A DNA stretch of 64,000 bases. Origin: Candidatus Nitrosocosmicus sp. (GTDB taxonomy: Archaea; Thermoproteota; Nitrososphaeria; Nitrososphaerales; Nitrososphaeraceae). The position numbers were made by a program, and so were the translations under genes. The stretch spans positions 1 through 64,000 of the forward strand of contig JAPSGR010000006.1 of assembly GCA_031177355.1 (NCBI GenBank). The letters are read 5' to 3'. Positions within the stretch are counted from its first letter, which is position 1; each line of letters starts with the position of its first letter. Below the pieces are notes generated by a model that saw only the letters and a list, made by a program, of their open reading frames with translations, made no database searches and was not told where the DNA came from. Below, in pieces: positions 28,307 through 37,247 of the stretch.

Positions 28307-29350
28307 TTGAATTGGCGGATAATTTTCATAGTCGTAAGTATTGTGCCTATGATGCTTATTTTTCTCTTTACACCTGTTTCCTTGAATGATGTACTATCCG
28401 TGGGTGTAATCCCTTTCGTACTTTCTTTTATAGCAACTATGGTAAGAATATTTCTTCAAGCAATTAGGTTTTATTATTTCGTTAGAAAGTTCATAGGGAA
28501 AAACGTCAGTTCGTTTTGGAAGATTATTTACGCCCGATTAGCAGGAGAATTTGTTACCCAAACTACTCCATCATATATAGGAGGTGAACTTGTAAGAATT
28601 GCTTTCTTAACCAAAAGTGGCGTTCCAGCAGGACGGGCAGCATGGGTCACTACGATGGAAATTATTGCTGATGTATTTGTGGGTACGATTTTAGCTTTCA
28701 TCGCTGGATTCATTGCTATATTCAATGGATCATTCCTGATCGGTTTAATTGTTATATTAATAGCTGCTCCTACATTTGGATTTTGGTTTTTTATTTTGAT
28801 CTATTCAGCAAAAAAAAATATTCGATTGCCTGCTTTCTCTTTAAAATTGGCTAGAAAGTTTGTTTCAGATCAAAAAGCACAACGTGGTATTAACTCTGTT
28901 AATAAAGCCCTAGATGATTTATGTATAATGAGTAGAGAAAATTTTGGCTCCTTTAAATCTGTAAAAATATTTTCAGTAGGAATTGCAATTACTTTAGTGG
29001 CATTTGTTTTCCATGGGATTTCATTTTTAGTCCTGACTCATTCGGTTGACACTTACATAGGCTTATTTATATCATTTATGGCCACATCCTCTTCCACAAT
29101 TTTAGGAACTTTGCCTATTACGATAGGGGGTTCTGGATTAGCGGAATGGGGATTATGGGGATATATAAACCATTTAAATGATTTTTCTCAAATTGGAAAC
29201 ATAATACATGATAATGATCAGTTAAACGTCATAATAGCTTGGAGAATCGCTTCTTACTATATTCCTCTAGTAATAATGTGGACAGCATTAATGAGGTTGA
29301 CTCTTCGAACAAATTATTCGACTTCTACTTCTTCTCCGCCCTTGAGTTGA
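28307..29350 (+). CDS. Flippase-like membrane protein (lysylphosphatidylglycerol synthetase TM region/UPF0104)
   Basis: A 347-residue integral membrane protein with about eight hydrophobic segments, starting NWRIIFIVVSIVPMMLIFLF. The family pattern is seen in ARLAGEFVTQTTPSYIGGELVRIAFL, where GGE is the mark of the UPF0104/AglD-like membrane family, and in LGTLPITIGGSGLAEWGLWG. Members take part in lipid or polyprenol-linked glycan translocation; the substrate is unknown here. The start is TTG at 28307. Its C-terminal tail is Ser/Thr/Pro-rich. Confidence 0.85.
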   Translation: MNWRIIFIVVSIVPMMLIFLFTPVSLNDVLSVGVIPFVLSFIATMVRIFLQAIRFYYFVRKFIGKNVSSFWKIIYARLAGEFVTQTTPSYIGGELVRIAFLTKSGVPAGRAAWVTTMEIIADVFVGTILAFIAGFIAIFNGSFLIGLIVILIAAPTFGFWFFILIYSAKKNIRLPAFSLKLARKFVSDQKAQRGINSVNKALDDLCIMSRENFGSFKSVKIFSVGIAITLVAFVFHGISFLVLTHSVDTYIGLFISFMATSSSTILGTLPITIGGSGLAEWGLWGYINHLNDFSQIGNIIHDNDQLNVIIAWRIASYYIPLVIMWTALMRLTLRTNYSTSTSSPPLS

Positions 29351-29410
29351 TTCAGATGAGATGATATATAAAATCATATATTTTAAATCATTTGCATACA
29401 TTTTCAATAC

Positions 29411-30202
29411 GTGAAAGTATTGCAGAATCTATTAGAAAATAAGATTGTTTTAATCACAGGCGCATCAAGTGGGATTGGTAGATGCATTGTAAATGATTTT
29501 TCACGATTCCAACTAAAATCCTTGATTTTAGTTGCAAGAAATCAATCCAAATTAGATGAGACTGCTTCCAGCATTAAACAGGACATTGAAGTACTTCCTG
29601 TCTCTTGCGATGTATCAAACAAAGAAGAGGTTAAACGTCTCGGGAAAGAGATTCACGATCGATATGGATACATTGATATATTGATAAACAATGCAGGAGT
29701 TGGTACATTTGGCCGAGTCGAAACTATATCTATTGAAGAAATAGAACGTGTAAGTTTCACTAACTACTTTGGCATGATCTATTTTACAAAAATTTTCCTA
29801 AATTCTATGATTGAAAGAAATACTGGTCATATTATTAATATTGCATCTCTAGCAGCTAGTTTTGGAATTCCTGGGATGGCTGCTTATTGCGGTTCCAAAT
29901 TTGCAATGTTAGGCTTCTCGGAATCGCTAAGCCATGAGTTGAAAAGAACAGGTATAAAAGTTTCTGTAATTAGTCCAATAGGTGTAAAGACAAATTTTTT
30001 TAATAACGAATATTTTGATCATAAATATCCCATGAAATATATGTTAGATCCTGAGAAGGTTTCTAAAGCTGTTTTAAGATCAATTATATCCGGTTCCTTT
30101 CATACTCATGTGCCTGCTATAGCTGGATTATCTATCCCTTTTAAATATTGTTTTCCTGCAATAACAGATCTAATAATCGATCGTCAATTTCGTAAAATTT
30201 AA
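29411..30202 (+). CDS. Short-chain dehydrogenase/reductase
   Basis: 263 residues, classical SDR. The NAD(P) motif is TGASSGIG (about 17-24), then NNAGVG, catalytic serine in ASLAASFG, and YCGSK (YxxxK). The C-terminal hydrophobic stretch (about 230-255: HVPAIAGLSIPFKYCFPAITDLII) could be membrane-associated, like in lipid-acting members of the family such as DHRS7. The start is GTG at 29411, 61 bases after the flippase-like gene; the two could form an operon for lipid or glycan modification. Confidence 0.87.
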   Translation: MKVLQNLLENKIVLITGASSGIGRCIVNDFSRFQLKSLILVARNQSKLDETASSIKQDIEVLPVSCDVSNKEEVKRLGKEIHDRYGYIDILINNAGVGTFGRVETISIEEIERVSFTNYFGMIYFTKIFLNSMIERNTGHIINIASLAASFGIPGMAAYCGSKFAMLGFSESLSHELKRTGIKVSVISPIGVKTNFFNNEYFDHKYPMKYMLDPEKVSKAVLRSIISGSFHTHVPAIAGLSIPFKYCFPAITDLIIDRQFRKI

Positions 30203-30217
30203 TCTTGAATTTTTTTC

Positions 30218-30652
30218 CTAAACATCTTCTTCTTCGTCATCTTTGTTAGTTGGACTATAATCTGATTCTACGTCCATCATCTGTGCACTTTCTAAATCAA
30301 ATTTAAATATTTCTTCCATATCTATTTGATACCGTGTTTTCAATAATTCTGACAATTGATTGCTTAGTTTAGCGTTGGATATCTTTATTTTGTACTCATA
30401 TACAAATCCCTTCATCAGATCTGAAGCTTTTATCTTATCTGTTATTTCTATTTCCTCTATTATTGTTCTGCCGTCTGGCAAAGATTCGTACAATTGTATA
30501 TCTGCTTTTTTGTTTTGTTCATTAATGTCTAGAAAATAACCTGTTCTGTTAATTGTTTCTAGCGGTTTAAAAATTGCATTCTTTAGTTCGTTTTCTGCCC
30601 ATTCGGGAAGCCCATTTTCATCTGATTTTGCCTTTGCCACTTTTTTTGTCAT
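30218..30652 (-). CDS. Conserved hypothetical protein with acidic tail
   Basis: 144 residues, not recognised. The N-terminus is basic (MTKKVAKAKSDENG), followed by PEWAENELKNAIFKPLETI and a strand-rich middle (ADIQLYESLPDGRTIIEEIEI). The C-terminus ends in DDEEEDV, strongly acidic. The mixture of a conserved core and charged ends suggests a soluble protein that binds a partner. It is convergent with the SDR gene and divergent from the sulfurtransferase gene. Confidence 0.6.
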   Translation of the reverse strand: MTKKVAKAKSDENGLPEWAENELKNAIFKPLETINRTGYFLDINEQNKKADIQLYESLPDGRTIIEEIEITDKIKASDLMKGFVYEYKIKISNAKLSNQLSELLKTRYQIDMEEIFKFDLESAQMMDVESDYSPTNKDDEEEDV

Positions 30653-30752
30653 TTCTTGCCTTTATGTACTCTAGTACTTTTTATTAAAAACTTTTTCAAT
30701 TTTTATTTTGTTTCAGAAAATATTATTTAATGGATCTTATTTATTTACAGTC

Positions 30753-31565
30753 TTGAACACCATTGTTTATAGTGATTCTTTACTTGATATGATCAATAAT
30801 TTGTCAGCTCGTTTGATACTTGTTGACACTCGACCTTTTGATGAATATGCTCAAGGTCATTTACCTGGTGCTGTAAATATCGATTTGATGCAATTTCATT
30901 GGTTAGATACTTCTAAAGATGGGATTTTCCAATTTAACAAACAGATGAAACTATTGCTAAATTATCTGGGTATCGATTCATCAAACGTAGTGGTCTTTTA
31001 TGACAATATTTCAGGACCAACCGCATCTAGAGGGGTCTGGCTTTTAAATTATTTTTCGCTTCAGAATGTGTTTATATTAGATGGGGGGTTCAAAGATTGG
31101 ATAAGATGTAAATATCCTGTTGAAACAGCTACACATCCATTTAAACACAATAAATGCAATTTCAGGATAAATAGAAGTGTTTTGGCTGACATTCAATATG
31201 TAAAAAATAGCATAAACAGTGACAAAGATGTGGTGATTATAGACTGTAGGTCAGAAGGTGAATATAACGGGACTATTGCTCGCGCATTTCACAGAGGACA
31301 CATACCGAATTCCAAAAATATAGATTGGATTCACAATCTAGGAAATGAAAAATTTTTAGATTTAGACAAACTGAACGACTTTTACTCTTTCATGCCCAAG
31401 AAAACCGAGATAATAACGTACTGTCAGGGAGGTTATCGAGCTTCAAATACTTATTTGGTTCTAAAACAACTCGGTTATGAAAATGTGAAAATGTATTTGG
31501 GTTCTTGGGGAGAGTGGGGTAATGACCCCAACTTACCTGTGGAAAATAACGGATGTGGAAGTTAA
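30753..31565 (+). CDS. Two-domain sulfurtransferase (rhodanese / mercaptopyruvate type)
   Basis: The frame is open from TTG 30708 (285 residues), but TTG 30753 gives a protein beginning close to the usual family start (NTIVYSDSLLDMINNL, matching the VS...WL opening). Numbered from 30708, the N-terminal rhodanese domain has LVDTRPFDEYAQGHLPGAVN and no active cysteine; the C-terminal domain has DCRSEGEY and the active loop TYCQGGYRAS with C239. These enzymes move sulfane sulfur from thiosulfate or mercaptopyruvate to an acceptor. The exact start is not certain. Confidence 0.86.
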   Translation: MNTIVYSDSLLDMINNLSARLILVDTRPFDEYAQGHLPGAVNIDLMQFHWLDTSKDGIFQFNKQMKLLLNYLGIDSSNVVVFYDNISGPTASRGVWLLNYFSLQNVFILDGGFKDWIRCKYPVETATHPFKHNKCNFRINRSVLADIQYVKNSINSDKDVVIIDCRSEGEYNGTIARAFHRGHIPNSKNIDWIHNLGNEKFLDLDKLNDFYSFMPKKTEIITYCQGGYRASNTYLVLKQLGYENVKMYLGSWGEWGNDPNLPVENNGCGS

Positions 31566-31598
31566 GAGATATAGCAAAATATGGTTTACGAATGCATA

Positions 31599-32231
31599 TT
31601 ATCTCTTGTTTATCGGAAGGTTATTCAGCTTTTGAAATTCTCTGTCAAGTTCAGTCGAATTTTGATTACCGTATGTTATTAATATTCTATCATCATCATT
31701 TAATACATAGTTCATGATATCATTGGTCTCATTACCATTAACATATGATCTTAACTTGTATTCGTCATTATCGCAATATCGCTGATTATTATCTGTAACA
31801 AAACACCCATTCGATACATCCATTCTAATGCTCTTTAAAAATTCTCCTATTGGTACATTAGAAGAGTGCTTATGAAGAGTTGTTCCATCTAATGTACCAT
31901 TATAACTCTCAACGTGAATATAATTGGACCTGACCATATATTTCTGCTGTGCTAAATCAACATCTGTACCATTTAAACTAATTAATAGTGCAGCATGTTC
32001 ATGGGCTGATCCTAAGTCACCATATCTTGCGGCCACATTGTCGCCTGGAAATAATATTGCCAATACAATGGCAAGACCAATTATTCCTGCAATAGCTGGA
32101 ACTATTATTTTCAAGTACTGTTTTCTTTTCTTTCTGCCTCTCGCAAAATAACTTCCGTTATTATTGAAATCTTTGTTAGTTGTACTGTTTTTATCAGCAT
32201 CAGAATCAATATTTTTTTTCTTCTTGCTCAT
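31599..32231 (-). CDS. Membrane-anchored extracytoplasmic protein with HEHA and HKH motifs
   Basis: 210 residues. A charged cytosolic N-terminus (MSKKKKNID...) is followed by one membrane segment (about 42-61: IIVPAIAGIIGLAIVLAIL) and an outside domain of 150 residues. The domain has SAHEHAAL (H77, H79), LHKHSS (H120, H122) and two cysteines, C143 and C153, that could form a disulfide. Similar proteins are conserved in Thaumarchaeota; no function is established to my knowledge. The histidine pairs suggest metal binding, perhaps copper, which these organisms use heavily, but that is inference. Confidence 0.72.
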   Translation of the reverse strand: MSKKKKNIDSDADKNSTTNKDFNNNGSYFARGRKKRKQYLKIIVPAIAGIIGLAIVLAILFPGDNVAARYGDLGSAHEHAALLISLNGTDVDLAQQKYMVRSNYIHVESYNGTLDGTTLHKHSSNVPIGEFLKSIRMDVSNGCFVTDNNQRYCDNDEYKLRSYVNGNETNDIMNYVLNDDDRILITYGNQNSTELDREFQKLNNLPINKR

Positions 32232-32284
32232 TCTAATGTATATTCAGATAATATGTTCTCTAATTTAAAATTAATATTGCAATA

Positions 32285-33124
32285 TCAAGTCTTATTTGTC
32301 ATTTCATTGATAATATTTTTTAGTTTTAGAGAGAAGGGATGATTTGGATTATTTATAACAGTTAAAAACTCCCTGGGACTAAATTGTATATCACAGTAGC
32401 AAGGTAGAGGAGAAAGTGAATTTGCTCCCGTAGCCACATGCAATTCTTCCAAAACTTTTTTATGATCCTGATTTTCCTCGATATTTGAATCAATTGCGAT
32501 ACTTGGGATGCAGTATCCCGATACCCTGTTAAGCAAAATATACGAGATTGCACCAAATTTAACAAATGTAGTGTAAATCTCAAACAATAATTTTTTGGTA
32601 CCTTCTATATCTAGGTCATCCATTTTCATGGTCAGAATTAACTTATCGGCTATTGATAATGCATTAATAGACCAATGTCTTATTCCAGGGCTGGTATCTA
32701 TAATAATGTAATCCGCGTCAAGCTTGGTGATTATCTGTTCTCGGAGGAAAACTAATTTTCTGAACTGCTTTTTCCAATAATCTGTTCCGTTACCCATTTC
32801 GAATTTAAATATAGCATCTCTGCTGGGATTTGAAAATCCGATATAAAGTCTTCCTTTGGTATTGATTTGTTCCTGTTCTATTGGAAAAAGCAATCTAGTC
32901 ATGTCAATTATGGATTCATATATATCAGCATTATTCTCTAAAAAGTCGTTTATCCATTTTTTTGGGTTTATTTTAAAATAATTATGCAAACTAGGTGCAT
33001 ATACATCTAGGTCAAGTATAGCGACCTTTTTACCCATTTGAACAAGTAATGCGGCCGCATTAGCAGCGATTGTTGTCTTGCCAGTACCTCCCTTATAGGA
33101 GTGTATTGCTATACAGTGAGTCAT
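32285..33124 (-). CDS. ParA/MinD-type P-loop ATPase
   Basis: 279 residues. The deviant Walker A KGGTGKTT (residues 11-18) and the following AANAAALLVQMGKKVAILDLDVYAPSLH are typical of the MinD/ParA/Mrp group; the switch II region reads IIDTSPGIRHWS. A cysteine-bearing IPSIA segment and LPCYCDIQFSP lie near the C-terminus. Possible roles are cell-division site or chromosome positioning, or scaffolding of an assembly. No partner gene (ParB-, MinE- or chemotaxis-like) is adjacent. Single gene, ATG at 33124. Confidence 0.85.
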   Translation of the reverse strand: MTHCIAIHSYKGGTGKTTIAANAAALLVQMGKKVAILDLDVYAPSLHNYFKINPKKWINDFLENNADIYESIIDMTRLLFPIEQEQINTKGRLYIGFSNPSRDAIFKFEMGNGTDYWKKQFRKLVFLREQIITKLDADYIIIDTSPGIRHWSINALSIADKLILTMKMDDLDIEGTKKLLFEIYTTFVKFGAISYILLNRVSGYCIPSIAIDSNIEENQDHKKVLEELHVATGANSLSPLPCYCDIQFSPREFLTVINNPNHPFSLKLKNIINEMTNKT

Positions 33125-33442
33125 ACTTAGTTTGCCTATTATTCTACTTCAAAGTTTAATATTAAATCTTTTGAATTTTTATTGCTAGGAATCCAGTTAT
33201 CAACAGGTAGAATACTAAAATTCTATGTACATTTATTATCATTTCTTATGTACAGAGCACAATTTTTTGATTGCCATTCTTAATGGTTAGTTGATCAAAT
33301 AGAAATAATGAGCTCTTTTTCTCATGAAATATAAAGATAAGTACTACCATCATTAGATCATTAGTTAACAAATTAATCATAAATTTTAATAGTCAAATAT
33401 TTATTTTATAAAGTCTTACCTCTCTTAACTGGATTGATATTG
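33125..33442. other. Intergenic region
   Basis: About 318 bases without a gene. It is very AT-rich. TTTATTTTATAAAGTCTTACC near 33400-33420 could hold the TATA element for the small gene starting at 33443. Nothing else stands out. Confidence 0.3.
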
Positions 33443-33655
33443 ATGGTTAGAAAGGGTATATTACAAGAGATTTTTAGTAAAGCACTATATGCAGATAATC
33501 CATCGGCTTATATTGTGACATATAGGGATCATGAAAATTATAAGCGGATTGCCTTGGATGAATTTATCCTCCTTTCTGAAAATTTTCAACTTATTCCTGC
33601 ATCACGAATAATTAGCGTTGAATTACACGGACAAATCCTTTATGAAAAAAATTAA
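33443..33655 (+). CDS. DUF504 / MJ1316-like small RNA-repair-domain protein
   Basis: A 70-residue protein if started at ATG 33443; an in-frame TTG at 33434 would add three residues. The pattern VRKGILQEIFSKALYADNPSAYIVTYRDHENYKRI and the ending IPASRIISVELHGQILYEKN match DUF504 (MJ1316), where the I-P-x-H/S-R-I stretch is conserved. The domain has been predicted to recognise RNA with cyclic phosphate ends. It is 35 bases upstream of the next gene and may be cotranscribed. Confidence 0.8.
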   Translation: MVRKGILQEIFSKALYADNPSAYIVTYRDHENYKRIALDEFILLSENFQLIPASRIISVELHGQILYEKN

Positions 33656-33690
33656 AATAATGCTGCGCTGAAACACCAATAATAATAATC

Positions 33691-34110
33691 ATGGAAAAAA
33701 ATGTTACTGAATTTAGTAGCCTCTGTAATAAATTAGTTGGGTTAGATCGTAGAATACGATTTGTAGGAGTTGCTGATAAACACGGTTTAATACTTACCAC
33801 AGCGCAGCGAGCAGATATAATCCCGCTTTTAAATGATGAAGAGACTGAGCAATATGCTATTACTGCTTCTACTAGACAATATACCAGATTAAGGTGGCAA
33901 GACATTCTTGGAAAACTAAATTATACTTGTTCTTTATATGAAAAAATACTAAGGATTACGATCCCAATAACAAATCAAAAAAATAGATTAGAATACTTAT
34001 TGATCTTCACCTTAGATCCAGACACCGGTGATTTTGATTATCTAATTATGGAGAAGGTCATCCCTTTGATTACAAACTTTTTTTCAGGCACCTCCGACAA
34101 TTCTCCATAA
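33691..34110 (+). CDS. DUF6659-like thaumarchaeal protein
   Basis: 139 residues: helix (CNKLVGLDRRIRFVGVADKHGLIL), a loop and then helices and strands (RITIPITNQKNRLEYLLIFTLDPDTGDFDYLI). It looks like a roadblock- or PAS-like sensor fold, but the fold is inferred from the strand/helix pattern. A related protein in this window is encoded at 5406-5969. I found no catalytic residues. Function unknown. Confidence 0.7.
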   Translation: MEKNVTEFSSLCNKLVGLDRRIRFVGVADKHGLILTTAQRADIIPLLNDEETEQYAITASTRQYTRLRWQDILGKLNYTCSLYEKILRITIPITNQKNRLEYLLIFTLDPDTGDFDYLIMEKVIPLITNFFSGTSDNSP

Positions 34111-34215
34111 ATTTTAATTTTCAGGCACGATCAACAAAATCGGTACTTATAATTAATATAAATTTAGTATCGTATATTTGGATATAATTATATATCTTAA
34201 TCAACTAATGACTGG

Positions 34216-34241
34216 CATGTTAATTTAAACCAATTAACATG
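34216..34241. repeat. Perfect 10-base inverted repeat upstream of the folP-like gene
   Basis: CATGTTAATT (34216-34225) and AATTAACATG (34232-34241) form perfect ten-base arms around a six-base loop. It lies about 85 bases upstream of the dihydropteroate-synthase-like gene. A second hairpin, TGCAC-TTT-GTGCA, is at 34279-34291. They could be operators or RNA hairpins; the sequence alone does not tell. Confidence 0.45.
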
Positions 34242-34324
34242 TCAAAAGTCAAATCTCCAAAAATTGTTGACATTCATTTGCACTTTGTGCATGAACGTTT
34301 TTAAAATAAATCATATAAATCTGA

Positions 34325-35191
34325 TTGTTGACGATTATAGGTAATACTTCAATCGGTTATGAAGGAGATGTAAAGGTCATGGGGATTATTAACCTCAGTC
34401 CTGAATCTTTTTATAAAAATTCGATAAAACAAAGTGAAAATGAAATTCAAGATACGTTAGCCGAAATGGAAGATTGTGGAGTTGATATAATAGATATAGG
34501 TGGCATGTCTACTGCTCCATACCTTAGAACACTGATCCCAGTTGATCTGGAGGTGGATCGGTTGTATAAAGCTGTGTCTGCAATTAGACAGATTAGCCAT
34601 ATCCCAATTTCAATAGATACAACTCGATCCGACGTAGTCAAGTCTCTATTGAAATTGGATATAAATGCTATTAATGATGTTACTGGATTGAAATACGACA
34701 AGAAAATGTCACATCTCGCCTATGAAAATGATCTACCTATTATTATAGGAGCTTACGTATCTAATAATGAAAAATTATCTCACAGTGGTGATATATATGA
34801 TACTCTATCTCTATTACAAGATAGCGTTAGTATTGCACATGATTCTAAGATTGATATTGATAAATTAATTATTGATCCTTCTATTGGTTTTTTTAGACAA
34901 TCGGGAAATAATCCCTTTTATTCAACAATTGAAGGTATGGATTGGTATATCCGTGACTTGGAAGTTCTTACGAATATAGGTGTATTCAAATCCCTGCAGA
35001 TCCCAATTTGTGTTTCAATTTCACGAAAATCATTTATTCAACCTTTGTTTGGACTCAACGTTGAAGATAGATTGATTCCATCAATAGTAGCCGAGATATA
35101 TTGTGCAATTCATGGAGCTTCACTGATAAGAACTCATAATGTCAAAGAAACCAAACAAGCACTGGATATGATTGAATTATTGAATAAATAA
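34325..35191 (+). CDS. folP: Dihydropteroate-synthase-like protein
   Basis: 288 residues. The opening VKVMGIINLSPESFYKN corresponds to the V-MGI-N-TPDSF pterin-binding region of DHPS, and IDIGGMSTAPY with ISIDTTRSDVVKSLLKLDINAINDV follow; the C-terminus has ISRKSFI and RTHNVKET. The pterin-binding family also includes methyltransferases and archaeal proteins of unclear role; archaea with tetrahydromethanopterin use a DHPS-like step to join pterin and an aminobenzoyl unit. Thaumarchaeota use such a cofactor, so a tetrahydromethanopterin role is plausible. The start is TTG at 34325, or TTG at 34328. Confidence 0.85.
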   Translation: MLTIIGNTSIGYEGDVKVMGIINLSPESFYKNSIKQSENEIQDTLAEMEDCGVDIIDIGGMSTAPYLRTLIPVDLEVDRLYKAVSAIRQISHIPISIDTTRSDVVKSLLKLDINAINDVTGLKYDKKMSHLAYENDLPIIIGAYVSNNEKLSHSGDIYDTLSLLQDSVSIAHDSKIDIDKLIIDPSIGFFRQSGNNPFYSTIEGMDWYIRDLEVLTNIGVFKSLQIPICVSISRKSFIQPLFGLNVEDRLIPSIVAEIYCAIHGASLIRTHNVKETKQALDMIELLNK

Positions 35192-35247
35192 AATGAATTA
35201 ATTGTAACAATTATAACTATAAAGTTACGAAGGATTATAGATTTGAT

Positions 35248-35874
35248 TTGAGAAAATCTTATGAAAATAGTCATATTACTCCAGGAATGATGCTATCTGT
35301 AATTGAGGAATTTGATGCAGGCAAAAATACCTATGTTGATGAAGGTGATGTTCGGTCTTCAGTCATTGGAGGTTCTACTATTGACTTTTCTGATCGTACA
35401 CTAAATGTCAAACAGAAAAATCCTCCAATGATACCTAAAATTGGTGATATTGTCGTTGGATATATTGACATGCTATTTGGAAATATGATATCCGTAAGGA
35501 TCCTTTATATTAATGAGAAGTTTTCAAAATCTGGATTTTCAGCAATAGCATCAACGCGTATGTTTTACTCTGGGGGGAATTATAATTCAAATTGGCGTGA
35601 GAGAAGCTTTAAGGGCAAATATATTTTCAAAGTAGGCGATATAATTAGAGGAAAAGTATATAGCTTATTGAATTCTTCTATACATCTGACTTTAGATGAC
35701 AAGGACTTAGGGATAGTATATACAATCTGCTTTTCGTGTGGAAATGAGTTTACTAAAGTTCCTGGAGGCTTAAAATGCAATTCATGTGGTAACTTTGAGG
35801 ATAGAAAAGTTTCGATTGATTATGGTAAAGAATCCTTTACATCATTATACGATAAGCAATTTCTCAACCTATGA
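35248..35874 (+). CDS. csl4: Exosome RNA-binding cap protein Csl4
   Basis: 208 residues: an N-terminal domain (ITPGMMLSVIEEFDAGKNTYVDEGDV), a central S1 domain (PKIGDIVVGYIDMLFGNMISVRI..., through IIRGKVYS), and a C-terminal zinc ribbon with CFSCGNEF and CNSCGNF. These three parts are the archaeal Csl4 layout; it sits on top of the Rrp41/Rrp42 exosome ring and binds RNA. The start is TTG at 35248. Its stop overlaps the pheA start by four bases, so the two share a transcript. Confidence 0.93.
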   Translation: MRKSYENSHITPGMMLSVIEEFDAGKNTYVDEGDVRSSVIGGSTIDFSDRTLNVKQKNPPMIPKIGDIVVGYIDMLFGNMISVRILYINEKFSKSGFSAIASTRMFYSGGNYNSNWRERSFKGKYIFKVGDIIRGKVYSLLNSSIHLTLDDKDLGIVYTICFSCGNEFTKVPGGLKCNSCGNFEDRKVSIDYGKESFTSLYDKQFLNL

Positions 35875-36701
35875 GTTCTTTCAGAGTAGGTTTTCAAGGG
35901 GAATCTGGGTCATACAGTGAAACCTCTGCTAGTACTAAATTTCCTGATCCAAATTGTTCATTTGTTCCTTTTAAATCATTTCGTGAATTATTTGATGCTG
36001 TTGAAAATTCTACAGTCGATTTAGCTGTTGTACCGGTTGAAAATTCTACGGAAGGTAGTGTAAATGAAACTTATGACCTATTAGTAGAAAAACCTCTGTT
36101 CGTTATTGGAGAAATTTATCAAAAAATACACCATTGTTTAATTATTAATAAGAATTCAAGTCCTGAGAATATATCAGTTGTTTATTCTCATCCACAAGCT
36201 CTGGCTCAATGTAGAAGATATATTCAGTCAAGATCCTTAGAATCTATTCCTATGTATGATACTGCAGGTTCAGTTAAATTTATTAAAGAAACTATGAAGG
36301 TTAACGCGGCTGCAATAGCTAGTAAACGTGCAGCCCTAATATATGATATGAGTATTATGGAAGAGAATATAGAGGACAATTGTAATAATTTTACTAGATT
36401 TTTCATCGTCTCTAAAAGGTATGAAAATGGACCTAATCATGACAAGATATCTATTATATTTTCCATATCTCATACTCCTGGGTCATTGTATTCAATACTC
36501 AAAGAATTTGCCCTGAGAAAAATAAATCTAACTAAAATTGAATCTAGACCCACTAAAAATATCCCTTGGGAATATTACTTTTTTGTGGATCTAGAGGGCA
36601 ATACTAATGAAAAAAGGATTTCTGATTCACTATCTTCTATAGGGAACATTGTCAAATCCTTCAAGTTACTAGGATCGTACAAAAAGGCAGAAATAAATTA
36701 G
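35871..36701 (+). CDS. pheA: Prephenate dehydratase
   Basis: Makes phenylpyruvate for phenylalanine. 276 residues: FQGESGSYSETSASTKFPD, then PVENSTEGSVNETYDLL with the catalytic region, and NCNNFTRFFIVSKR (TRF motif). The C-terminal ACT domain from about 195 (ISIIFSISHTPGSLYSILKEFALRKINLTKIESRP) gives the usual phenylalanine feedback. Complete and of normal length. Start ATG at 35871 overlaps the csl4 stop (ATGA). Confidence 0.95.
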   Translation: MSSFRVGFQGESGSYSETSASTKFPDPNCSFVPFKSFRELFDAVENSTVDLAVVPVENSTEGSVNETYDLLVEKPLFVIGEIYQKIHHCLIINKNSSPENISVVYSHPQALAQCRRYIQSRSLESIPMYDTAGSVKFIKETMKVNAAAIASKRAALIYDMSIMEENIEDNCNNFTRFFIVSKRYENGPNHDKISIIFSISHTPGSLYSILKEFALRKINLTKIESRPTKNIPWEYYFFVDLEGNTNEKRISDSLSSIGNIVKSFKLLGSYKKAEIN

Positions 36702-37169
36702 TCATGATTGCATTCTGGTTCTAATTCCTAGACCTAGAACTACAATTCCCGTTATAATTAGCATCATTTGACCGCTGAAAGCGATCGGACTCGCCTTTGA
36801 AAAGGCTCCTAAGTCCAACTCCGCTATTTCATTTCCATTGTTGACAACTTGAATCTTGTATTTGCCATTGACCTCTGATGTAATAGTTTCGTTAAAAAAT
36901 CCCTCCACATTGGTCTTGTTTAGTATCAAATTATTATTCGGATCTTCTACCAAGATAGTTGATCTAGATCCATTCATATAGATATTTGCAATGTTGCCCG
37001 TATTCATATCGGGTGTAAAAATTTCTGACTGGTTTGGATTAATCTTTTGAGTTATCTCAACGAATCTCGGAATGTTGGAATCAATAATAGAAGCAACTCC
37101 AATTCCAATGAAAGCAAAACCTGCAATAAAGAATATTAAAAGAGATAGCCTTCTTGAGATAGTAACCAT
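36702..37169 (-). CDS. Membrane protein with two transmembrane helices and an outside domain
   Basis: 155 residues. An N-terminal hydrophobic helix (LSLLIFFIAGFAFIGIGVASII), an outside domain of about 90 residues (strand-rich, with NMDG-like and NNPNN-like loops) and a C-terminal helix (AFSGQMMLIITGIVVLGLGIRTRMQS). This layout is frequent in Thaumarchaeota, and the domain may have an immunoglobulin-like beta sandwich. I do not recognise a family. It is convergent with pheA with no gap. Confidence 0.65.
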   Translation of the reverse strand: MVTISRRLSLLIFFIAGFAFIGIGVASIIDSNIPRFVEITQKINPNQSEIFTPDMNTGNIANIYMNGSRSTILVEDPNNNLILNKTNVEGFFNETITSEVNGKYKIQVVNNGNEIAELDLGAFSKASPIAFSGQMMLIITGIVVLGLGIRTRMQS

Positions 37170-37247
37170 AAATTGGCTTATCTATTCAATTGATTTAATA
37201 TAATCTTTACAATAATATTAAATAATTTATTGAATATAAGGGTTAAA

